DNA of 14,836 nt from Moraxellaceae bacterium. GTDB lineage: Bacteria > Pseudomonadota > Gammaproteobacteria > Pseudomonadales > Moraxellaceae. Positions 1 through 5,646 of the stretch are shown in pieces. The stretch lies in assembly GCA_014378805.1 (NCBI GenBank), contig JACMMY010000130.1, positions 1 through 14,836 of the forward strand. The letters are read 5' to 3'. Position 1 is the first letter of the stretch. Each line of letters opens with the position of its first letter. The translations under genes were made by a program, and so were the position numbers. Under the pieces are notes generated by a model that saw nothing but the letters and a program-made list of their open reading frames with translations, made no database searches and was not told where the DNA came from.

Positions 1-231
1 ATAAGAATTGGCAATTTCACGCATCGACAGGAAGCCCTGACGTTGTGAGCCATATTCAACAAAAACAGCTTCTAGAGAAGGTTCAACGCGAGTCACGCGA
101 CCTTTATAGATGTTGGATTTTTTTTGTTCGCGGGTGCGGTTTTCGAGATCGAAATCGTAAAGACGATGACCGTTAATCAGTGCGACGCGAATTTCTTCGG
201 CATGGGTCGCGTTGATAAGCATACGTTTCAT
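1..231 (-). CDS. rne: Ribonuclease E, N-terminal part (runs off the left edge)
   Basis: RNase E is the endonuclease that starts most mRNA decay, processes rRNA and tRNA precursors, and scaffolds the degradosome at the inner membrane. Reverse translation gives 77 residues starting MKRMLINATHAEEIRVALI and continuing through QKKSNIYKGRVTRVEPSLEA, GSQRQGFLSMREIA. This is the family's typical start: the first RNase H-like segment entering the S1 domain. The reading frame stays open to base 1, so the catalytic and scaffold regions lie outside the window. The start ATG (229-231) is preceded by AAGGTG with a 10-base spacer. It is divergent from rluC across a long non-coding region, the arrangement familiar from other gamma-proteobacteria. 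In E. coli the long rne leader lets RNase E regulate its own mRNA; a long leader is possible here, but its length is inferred. Confidence 0.96.
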   Translation of the reverse strand, partial: MKRMLINATHAEEIRVALINGHRLYDFDLENRTREQKKSNIYKGRVTRVEPSLEAVFVEYGSQRQGFLSMREIANSY

Positions 232-235
232 TGCA

Positions 236-261
236 GTGTGACACCTTTTTGGGCGACACAC
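236..261 (-). promoter_or_regulatory. Hairpin over the rne ribosome binding site
   Basis: Read on the minus strand, GTGTG-T-CGCC, loop CAAAAA, then GGTG-T-CACAC can fold as five base pairs, a T-T mismatch and four further pairs (one G-U). It ends four bases before the rne ATG. The Shine-Dalgarno stretch AAGGTG lies partly in the loop and partly in the 3' arm, so folding would compete with ribosome binding. Translational control through this hairpin is inference. E. coli rne is known to be autoregulated through leader hairpins, but I do not claim this one is homologous to them. Confidence 0.4.
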
Positions 262-416
262 ACTTCAGACGTCGGTTTCCTGCATGACAACTAAAAATTG
301 CTCTTCAACATTGACTCTTTCTAAGTCATATCTTGAAGAAATAACACCTTATGAATAACTATTACTGTAGAACCATGGTTGTAAATCACGAATCCAGTAT
401 TATTTTTCTCATAAAG

Positions 417-434
417 CCTCGCCGCAAAGCGAGG
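417..434 (-). promoter_or_regulatory. GC-rich hairpin in the presumed rne leader
   Basis: CCTCGC (417-422) and GCGAGG (429-434) form a perfect 6-bp stem with a 6-base loop, reading TTTGCG on the minus strand. It lies about 185 bases upstream of the rne ATG in otherwise AT-rich DNA. A leader hairpin with a U-containing loop fits the general design of RNase E leader control elements. No T-run follows on either strand, so a terminator is unlikely. The role is inference from position. Confidence 0.35.
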
Positions 435-858
435 TACACGCAAATTTTGTTTGTTTTGCTGACAGACTCTAATCTCGTTTCTATCAGCAAAGCCGGTGTT
501 TGGCGTTGGCAGTATTCACATCAATTACAATAATTGGGTAGCGGACGCGACAAGGGGCTGGCTCAAACACTTAAATTTTCATCATCATGTTGTAAGTATG
601 ATGATCAGTGTGACCGCTCTTCCTTGGCGTGCATCGGGCTTAACCAATCACGCATCAATGCAAATACTCAGCAGCAATCAACCTGTCTGGTGTGCATCGG
701 TTTAATTTGTAGTTCTTTTGCGTCGCCTATGATAAAAGCGGACATACAAAAAAACCGTTAACCGGATTGTTACTCTACGTTTTCAGTCACATACACTATT
801 ATGTACATATTTCTGTGTCGAATGAGCAAGCAATCACGGGTTTTGTCGATAATTGCCT

Positions 859-864
859 TATAAT
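859..864 (+). promoter_or_regulatory. Putative -10 box for rluC
   Basis: A perfect TATAAT, about 140 bases before the rluC ATG. No good -35 lies at 16-18 bp spacing, so promoter strength is uncertain. If used, transcription would start near 871 and the leader would be about 130 nt and include the hairpin at 916-937. Confidence 0.4.
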
Positions 865-915
865 GGCAGTGAAAGCCTCGACGGGGCGTATTTGTCCGGA
901 TTGTCTTGTGTTGCC

Positions 916-937
916 GAACTGTATTTATAAACAGTTC
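916..937 (+). promoter_or_regulatory. Hairpin in the presumed rluC leader
   Basis: GAACTGT (916-922) pairs perfectly with ACAGTTC (931-937) across the 8-base AT-rich loop ATTTATAA. There is no following T-run, so it is not a simple terminator. It would sit in the 5' leader of rluC if the 859-864 box is used. An AU-rich loop in a leader is a plausible RNase E or RNA-binding protein site; that is speculation. Confidence 0.3.
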
Positions 938-1002
938 ATGCAGATCAGACGTTCTTCCGTGCGCCGACTATAGCAAACCTTTGGCAACAAGCATACATTT
1001 TC

Positions 1003-2649
1003 ATGACAACTTCACGTACTCAAGCTCCAAAAAATGACCGTTCGTCGGCAGAATCCTCCCCAAATGAGGATTTAAGCAATAGACAGAACAAAGAACGCCG
1101 CAAAGCGAAAGACGTTGCGACGCAAACGGATCAGGCTAAAACCGCACCGAGCCGTGATGCTGCTCGCACGCGTACCGCACATCCGCCGTCACGTCGTGCG
1201 CCATCTACTTATGCAAATGAGGCGCGTCGCTCGGAGCCATTTAAGCCGAAGAAGCGTAATGATCGCCCTGCTACGCCTTCGGATAGAACTCCACATTCGG
1301 ATAGAGCATCTCATTCAGCTGATTCTAGACCTTCCGCAACGCCTGCTGAAGCGCGTTTGCAATCAGGTTTGCGCGATCAAGAACGCTCGGAAGAAAGATC
1401 CAGTCCGCGCTCAAGAGTTGAGCATCGTTCGAAGCCACAACTTCGTACACGTGCAGGTACATTCTTAAATCGTAACCAACAGAATAAAGGTCCACAAGGC
1501 GGCGCACCACGTACACCCACTGATGAGCGTGCACGTCCTGATACACGTTCAAAACCTGCGTCGGCTTATGGTGAAGAAGATCCAGAAGATGCGATTTTTG
1601 GTAGCAGCGACACTGCGGTGTATTGGAAATATCAACCTGTTGATGTCAATGAAGCGCCTGAAGAACTGTCTGAAAATGGCACGCCAAAACCGAAAGCTGC
1701 CTTCACCCCTGCGCAAACCAATGTGCCACAAGTCACTTGGTACACGGTTGATGAAGATCATGACGGACAACGTTTGGATAATTTCCTCGTTGCGCGTTTA
1801 AAAGGTGTGCCTAAGACGCGTATTTATCGTCTGATTCGTGAATCACAAGTGCGGATTAATAAAGGTCGTGTGAAACCAGATACTCGCATTAAAACGGGTG
1901 ACTTGATTCGCGTTGCACCAATTCGTATGCGTGAAATCGGCGCAGCACCAGTGATCGGGCAAGACTTAGCCGACAGCTTGCGCGAGCGGATTGTCTATGA
2001 AGATGAAGGTTTAATCGTCCTCAATAAACCTGCTGGCTTAGCCGTACATGGCGGCAGTGGTGTTGATTTCGGTGTGATTGAAGCGATTCGCCAAACGCTA
2101 GGCAAGCCTTACCTTGAACTCGTCCATCGTTTAGACCGTGAAACATCAGGTTTACTGATGGTTGCTAAAAAGCGTTCAACGTTGAAAGTGCTGCAAGACT
2201 ATTTGCGTGAAGGCAAAATTCGTAAGACTTATCTCGCGATTGTCAAAGGTGTGGTTGCACTCGATAAGCAGCGTGTTGATGTGCCATTAGGTAAATTTGA
2301 ATTACCAAGTGGTGAACGCCGTGTTCGTGTCGCCGCGGATGGTAAAGAAAGCCAAACTGACTTTGTCGTGGTAGAACGTTTTGCGCATGCAACCTTGGTT
2401 GAAGCAAGTCCGTTAACTGGACGCACGCATCAAATTCGTGTGCATGGTTTATCGATCAATCATCCACTTGTGGGCGATGATAAATACGGTCATGAACGTG
2501 CATACCAAGGTGCTGAAGCGCGCCGTTTATGTTTGCATGCGCTGCGTTTAACTGTGCCAGGTTATCCTGTATTTGAAACGGCACAACCTGATGACTTTGT
2601 CGCGTTGATTGAAAAATTGCGTAAGGAAGTGAAAGGTCGTGGTGCTTAA
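1003..2649 (+). CDS. rluC: 23S rRNA pseudouridine synthase RluC with long disordered N-terminal extension
   Basis: RluC isomerises uridines to pseudouridine in 23S rRNA (E. coli positions 955, 2504 and 2580). The 548-residue product has an S4 RNA-binding domain (about 253-303, DGQRLDNFLVARLKGVPKTR onward) and an RluA-type synthase domain (about 328-540). The latter shows NKPAGLAVHGG (341-351), catalytic HRLDRETSGL with Asp378, and GRTHQIRVHG (473-482). Family members are about 300-330 residues; residues 1-240 are extra. They are rich in Arg, Ser, Pro, Ala and Asp with an acidic stretch near 191-195, and look disordered. Heavy CGT arginine use and a stop-free 240 codons argue that the extension is translated. 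No clear Shine-Dalgarno precedes the ATG at 1003. A GTG at 1723 (residue 241) would give a normal-length enzyme, but it also lacks a good RBS. The family is certain; the start is moderately certain. The enzyme could instead be a close RluA-family paralogue, but the place beside rne favours RluC. Confidence 0.9.
   Translation: MTTSRTQAPKNDRSSAESSPNEDLSNRQNKERRKAKDVATQTDQAKTAPSRDAARTRTAHPPSRRAPSTYANEARRSEPFKPKKRNDRPATPSDRTPHSDRASHSADSRPSATPAEARLQSGLRDQERSEERSSPRSRVEHRSKPQLRTRAGTFLNRNQQNKGPQGGAPRTPTDERARPDTRSKPASAYGEEDPEDAIFGSSDTAVYWKYQPVDVNEAPEELSENGTPKPKAAFTPAQTNVPQVTWYTVDEDHDGQRLDNFLVARLKGVPKTRIYRLIRESQVRINKGRVKPDTRIKTGDLIRVAPIRMREIGAAPVIGQDLADSLRERIVYEDEGLIVLNKPAGLAVHGGSGVDFGVIEAIRQTLGKPYLELVHRLDRETSGLLMVAKKRSTLKVLQDYLREGKIRKTYLAIVKGVVALDKQRVDVPLGKFELPSGERRVRVAADGKESQTDFVVVERFAHATLVEASPLTGRTHQIRVHGLSINHPLVGDDKYGHERAYQGAEARRLCLHALRLTVPGYPVFETAQPDDFVALIEKLRKEVKGRGA
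1278..1316 (+). repeat. 18-base in-frame tandem repeat inside the rluC extension
   Basis: TTCGGATAGA occurs at 1278-1287 and again at 1296-1305, exactly 18 bases apart. A third, decayed copy begins TTC at 1314. The period equals six codons and yields SDRTPH, SDRASH, SADSRP. This suggests that the low-complexity N-terminal region grows by in-frame duplication. Confidence 0.55.
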
Positions 2650-2667
2650 TTAGAACCGAGTTGAGTT

Positions 2668-2736
2668 GTAGGCTGGGGCTTGCCCCAGCTCCTCTGTTAG
2701 ATTATCAAAAAGCGCTGGGGTAGAACCCCAGCCTAC
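2668..2736. repeat. Paired palindromic element (BIME/REP-like)
   Basis: Two hairpins lie head to head. The first is GCTGGGG (2672-2678), loop CTTG, CCCCAGC (2683-2689). The second is GCTGGGG (2714-2720), loop TAGAA, CCCCAGC (2726-2732). The outer ends also pair: GTAGGCTGGGG (2668-2678) is an exact inverted copy of CCCCAGCCTAC (2726-2736). This resembles extragenic palindromes with GTAG/CTAC ends that are dispersed in many bacterial genomes and linked to REP-associated tyrosine transposases. It sits between rluC and the HAD gene, where it could attenuate transcription or stabilise the upstream mRNA. Only one copy is in the window, so repetitiveness is inferred. Confidence 0.65.
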
Positions 2737-2751
2737 GGAAAAATTACACCG

Positions 2752-3426
2752 ATGAATAGGGTAAGTCACTCCCCTCTCTCCACCCTTAAACTAGCCATCT
2801 TTGATTGGGATGGCACAGTCATGGATTCTGTTAGCCAAATTGTCACCAGTCTATTGGCAGTTGGGCGGCATTTTGATGTGGAGCTGGAAGCGGCAGCGGC
2901 GCAGCATATTATTGGCTTAGCGCTGCCAGTGGCAATGCAGCAACTATTCCCCAATCACACTAATCATATCGATGAGATGCGTCGTGTTTATGCGGAGCAT
3001 TATCATGCACATCCTGATGCAGCACCTGTGTTTGCAGGATTTCCTGCAATGTTTGATGCATTACGTGATCAGGGAGTGCAGTTGGCAGTCGCTACAGGTA
3101 AAAACCGCAACGGTTTAGACCGCGTGCTGGCACAAAGTGGACTGGGCGATTATTTCACGATTACGCGTAGCGCTGATGAAGCGAACTCCAAGCCAGATCC
3201 ATTGATGCTGCAACAGATTTTGGAAATCACAGGGATTGATGCAGCAGATGCAGTAATGATCGGCGATACCACCTTTGACCTACAAATGGCGCAGGCAATT
3301 AACATGCCTCGCATTGGTGTATTGTGGGGCGCGCATTCTGAGGCACTGCTCACTGAATGCGATCCACATGCACTCGTCAGCACGGTCGGTGAACTCAGCC
3401 ACATACTCGGGGTAAAGACACGCTAA
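2752..3426 (+). CDS. HAD-superfamily hydrolase, Gph-like phosphatase (subfamily IA)
   Basis: Probable cytoplasmic phosphatase acting on a small phosphorylated metabolite; the substrate is not readable from sequence. All four HAD motifs are present in 224 residues. Motif I is FDWDGTVMD with nucleophile Asp18 and acid/base Asp20. A helical cap follows (about 25-95). Motif II is AVATGKN near 112-118, motif III is the lysine in SKPDP, and motif IV is MIGDTTFDLQMA with the metal-binding aspartates. Length matches phosphoglycolate phosphatase-like members. It begins 102 bases after rluC on the same strand, so the two may be co-transcribed through the palindromic element between them. In Acinetobacter-type genomes a HAD phosphatase commonly follows rluC (recalled knowledge). 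The RBS is weak. No specific symbol is justified. Confidence 0.88.
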   Translation: MNRVSHSPLSTLKLAIFDWDGTVMDSVSQIVTSLLAVGRHFDVELEAAAAQHIIGLALPVAMQQLFPNHTNHIDEMRRVYAEHYHAHPDAAPVFAGFPAMFDALRDQGVQLAVATGKNRNGLDRVLAQSGLGDYFTITRSADEANSKPDPLMLQQILEITGIDAADAVMIGDTTFDLQMAQAINMPRIGVLWGAHSEALLTECDPHALVSTVGELSHILGVKTR

Positions 3427-3445
3427 GTTCAGCTAGAAATCAGCG

Positions 3446-3474
3446 TTAACAATCTCCGCTAAATACACTAGACT
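3446..3474 (+). promoter_or_regulatory. Putative sigma70 promoter for the MFS transporter
   Basis: TTAACA (3446-3451) and TAGACT (3469-3474) are separated by 17 bases, giving a start near 3481 and a leader of about 36 nt before ATG 3517. Both boxes deviate from consensus by two positions. Confidence 0.4.
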
Positions 3475-3516
3475 GCACGTCATTCTAATCCTTACCCCTC
3501 TTTGAGCCACCTTTGT

Positions 3517-4821
3517 ATGAGCCAAACAATAAGTGCGTCCAAACCTGCCAATTCACCTGCACAAGTCTTATTTGCCAGTTTAATTGGTACAACGATTGAG
3601 TTTTTCGACTTTTATATCTATGCCACGGCAGCGGTATTGGTCTTTCCAAAACTATTCTTCCCTATGGCTGACCCGACAACAGCAGTATTGCAATCGTTGG
3701 CAACCTTTGCTTTGGCGTTCTTTGCGCGTCCAATCGGTTCGGCATTATTTGGTCATTTCGGAGATCGTATTGGACGTAAAGCAACACTGGTTGCGGCGCT
3801 CCTGACTATGGGCTTATCGACTGTTTTAATTGGTTTATTACCGACTTATGCCAGCATTGGTGTCGCAGCTCCTCTCCTCCTTGCACTATGTCGTTTCGGG
3901 CAAGGTTTGGGATTAGGTGGTGAATGGGGCGGCGCTGTTCTACTCGCCACTGAAAACGCACCTGCCGGCAAACGTGCTTGGTATGGCATGTTCCCACAAC
4001 TCGGTGCACCCATCGGTTTTCTATGCTCAACGGGCATTTTCTTGTTGCTGACACATTATTTAACAGACCAACAGTTCTTTGAATTCGGCTGGCGTATTCC
4101 GTTTATTGCGAGCAGTTTATTGGTTTTTGTTGGTTTGTATGTTCGCTTAACACTGCATGAAACACCTGCATTTCAGCATGCGATTGAAAACAACGAACGC
4201 GTCGAACTACCGATTAAAACCGTATTCACTAAATACTCACTACAAATTCTATTAGGCACATTCGCAGCGCTCGCGACCTTCGTATTGTTCTATCTCATGA
4301 CGGTTTTCACGCTCAGTTGGGGCACTTCAACACTTCATTACACCCGCGAAGAATTTTTGATTTTGCAAATGGGCGGCGTTTTGTTCTTTGGTTTAGCAAT
4401 TCCAATCTCAGCCATACTCGCAGATCGCTATAGTTCGCGCACAGTATTGATTGCAGCCACGATTGCGATATTGTTGTTTGGTCTGGGTTTTGCGCCATTA
4501 TTTGCCGCAAGTAGTTCGTTTGAAGTCCTCGCATTTTTGGCCATTGGCTTAGGTCTGATGGGATTAACTTATGGACCTTTAGGTACAGCGCTTGCGGAAT
4601 TATTCCCAACCGCAGTGCGCTATACCGGTGCATCCATTGCGTTTAATTTTTCAGGTATTTTAGGTGCGTCACTCGCGCCGTATATCGCGACGTGGTTGGC
4701 TGGTAATTATGGGCTGCAATATGTTGGATATTATCTATCGGCTGCTGCATTGCTCACGCTTTTCGCATTATTAGCCATGAAAAAAACATCACAGAATGAT
4801 TCAATGTTCTCAGTAAGATGA
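3517..4821 (+). CDS. MFS transporter, metabolite:H+ symporter (MHS) family
   Basis: Inner-membrane proton-coupled symporter of the ShiA/YhjE/ProP branch, which moves organic acids or compatible solutes; the substrate here is unknown. The 434-residue product has about 12 hydrophobic segments. MHS signatures are clear: IGTTIEFFDFYIY in TM1, motif A GHFGDRIGRK between TM2 and TM3 (about 79-88), RFGQGLGLGGEWGGAVL in TM4 (about 126-142), and LHETPAF after TM6. A TTG 15 bases upstream (3502) extends the frame, but ATG 3517 is the more natural start. Neither start has a strong Shine-Dalgarno. The gene has its own probable promoter, ends at a strong hairpin terminator and converges on the MarR-family gene. 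Control by that regulator is possible, but no operator is evident at the transporter promoter. Confidence 0.9.
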   Translation: MSQTISASKPANSPAQVLFASLIGTTIEFFDFYIYATAAVLVFPKLFFPMADPTTAVLQSLATFALAFFARPIGSALFGHFGDRIGRKATLVAALLTMGLSTVLIGLLPTYASIGVAAPLLLALCRFGQGLGLGGEWGGAVLLATENAPAGKRAWYGMFPQLGAPIGFLCSTGIFLLLTHYLTDQQFFEFGWRIPFIASSLLVFVGLYVRLTLHETPAFQHAIENNERVELPIKTVFTKYSLQILLGTFAALATFVLFYLMTVFTLSWGTSTLHYTREEFLILQMGGVLFFGLAIPISAILADRYSSRTVLIAATIAILLFGLGFAPLFAASSSFEVLAFLAIGLGLMGLTYGPLGTALAELFPTAVRYTGASIAFNFSGILGASLAPYIATWLAGNYGLQYVGYYLSAAALLTLFALLAMKKTSQNDSMFSVR

Positions 4822-4862
4822 GCTAAAGGTAAGCCCAAAAGCACGCTATTTCACTCCACCCA

Positions 4863-4897
4863 AAAGCCCTGTTTTAATTTAGAGAACAGGGCTTTTT
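4863..4897. terminator. Bidirectional intrinsic terminator between the MFS and marR-type genes
   Basis: AAAGCCCTGTT (4863-4873) pairs perfectly with AACAGGGCTTT (4885-4895) across an 11-base loop, with a T-run to 4897 on the plus strand. The A-run at the left gives a T-run on the minus strand, so the hairpin can serve both converging genes. Confidence 0.88.
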
Positions 4898-4926
4898 GGT
4901 ATTAGATAGCGCGCAAAAAAACTCAC

Positions 4927-5379
4927 TTAGTGTACATCGGAACCATCATCGTTAAAGCTCGTGATTTGATCTACACGAAACGTGCCTTTTAATGACCGTA
5001 ATTCTGTTTTGTGAAGCCCTGCCAATCGTTCAAGGATTTTTTCACCCGCAGGTAATAAGCTCACTTCTACTTGGCGTCGGTCTATTGTTGCCGTTTTTCT
5101 ACGCACTAAGCCACTTTCCTCACAACGAGAAATCAATGCCACTGTGCCATGCGGCTTCATTTGTAGTCGTTCGGCAAGCTCTCCTACTGTCGCCCAGTTT
5201 CGACCTGGGAAACCCTGCACATGGAGCAACAATTGATATTGCAATGGTGTCAGCCCTCCAGATCTTGCCGCTTGTTCACTAAAATGTAGAAATCGTCTTA
5301 ACTGATACCGAAACTCGGAGAGCGCTTCATATTCGGACTTTAACAAGGTGGGTTGATCTACTTTTGCTGACTTCGACAT
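4927..5379 (-). CDS. MarR-family transcriptional regulator
   Basis: Dimeric winged-helix DNA-binding protein, usually a repressor released by a small ligand. The 150-residue product (typical MarR size) has an N-terminal dimerisation helix, then LTPLQYQLLLHVQG leading into the helix-turn-helix TVGELAERLQMKPHGTVALI. The wing is GLVRRKTATIDRRQVEVSLL with the family's Asp-Arg-Arg hallmark, and the C-terminal helix begins AGEKILERL. The start at 5379 is preferred because AGAG lies 8 bases upstream and a promoter places transcription start about 26 bases before it. The ATG at 5415 would overlap that promoter's -10. The last 20 or so residues (FRVDQITSFNDDGSDVH) look like an unstructured tail. It converges on the MHS transporter. 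Targets are unknown; autoregulation is likely by family habit. Confidence 0.9.
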   Translation of the reverse strand: MSKSAKVDQPTLLKSEYEALSEFRYQLRRFLHFSEQAARSGGLTPLQYQLLLHVQGFPGRNWATVGELAERLQMKPHGTVALISRCEESGLVRRKTATIDRRQVEVSLLPAGEKILERLAGLHKTELRSLKGTFRVDQITSFNDDGSDVH

Positions 5380-5410
5380 GAAATTTCTCTGGTGAAAGGT
5401 GAGCCCATAC

Positions 5411-5444
5411 GTCATATCAGAACATATTTACCCGTTCAAAATAT
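5411..5444 (-). promoter_or_regulatory. Promoter of the marR-type gene with candidate operator dyad
   Basis: On the minus strand TTGAAC (complement of 5434-5439) and TATGAC (complement of 5411-5416) are 17 bases apart, a good sigma70 layout. A 21-bp dyad, ATATTT (5424-5429), 9-base spacer, AAATAT (5439-5444), is centred on the -35. MarR proteins often repress themselves by binding such palindromes over the promoter. Binding here is inference. Confidence 0.42.
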
Positions 5445-5568
5445 ACTCTACGGCAGGCTTGGTCGTTTGCCAAGCACTACATCATTAAACTAGCAAAAAT
5501 AACGCCAAGTCTAAGCACTTATTTGCTTTCTCATCGCTTAAGCTGATCCTCAAAGTCTTATCACATCA

Positions 5569-5600
5569 CCAAAAAATAACCCCAGCACTGCTGAGGTTAT
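5569..5600 (-). terminator. Intrinsic terminator of prc
   Basis: On the minus strand, ATAACC (complement of 5595-5600) and GGTTAT (complement of 5576-5581) flank a further CAG/CTG pairing with one mismatch. Six T residues follow immediately (complement of 5571-5576). It lies about 45 bases beyond the prc stop codon. Confidence 0.75.
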
Positions 5601-5646
5601 CGTCTTACCAAAATAAAATTTTAATCCATGCAATCAATCGATGCAG

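Larger units (their letters stand above)
232..1002. other. Long divergent intergenic region between rne and rluC (leaders and promoters)
   Basis: This 771-base gap has no convincing gene. Small open frames at 351-533, 496-705, 534-761 and 767-973 lack Shine-Dalgarno sequences and recognisable protein character. The gap contains the rne RBS hairpin (236-261), a 6-bp GC-rich hairpin (417-434), an imperfect 12-base direct repeat (GGCGTGCATCGG at 626-637, GGTGTGCATCGG at 689-700), a TATAAT box for rluC (859-864) and a 7-bp hairpin (916-937). A weak CATAAT (complement of 798-803) could be a -10 for rne. If so, the rne leader would be over 550 bases, but no good -35 supports it. Confidence 0.6.

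Noticed and set aside
351..973. Four small plus-strand open frames in the rne-rluC gap
   Set aside because: No Shine-Dalgarno, no recognisable protein features, and overlapping one another; the region is better read as leaders and promoters.
1115..1801. Several other open frames overlapping the N-terminal part of rluC on both strands
   Set aside because: The Arg/Ser/Pro-rich composition removes stops from other frames; codon use (CGT arginine, GC-rich third bases) favours the rluC frame. I also considered a frameshift or fused second gene but saw no domain or frame break.
4313..4633. 106-codon frame antisense to the MFS transporter
   Set aside because: Shadow of a clear membrane transporter; it lacks a plausible start signal.
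4992..5282. 96-codon frame antisense to the MarR-type gene
   Set aside because: It is a shadow of a well-recognised winged-helix gene and has no RBS.
5457..5475. Hairpin GCTTGG/CCAAGC between the marR-type gene and prc
   Set aside because: Only six base pairs with no T-run, and it lies upstream of the marR-type promoter; not enough to call an element.
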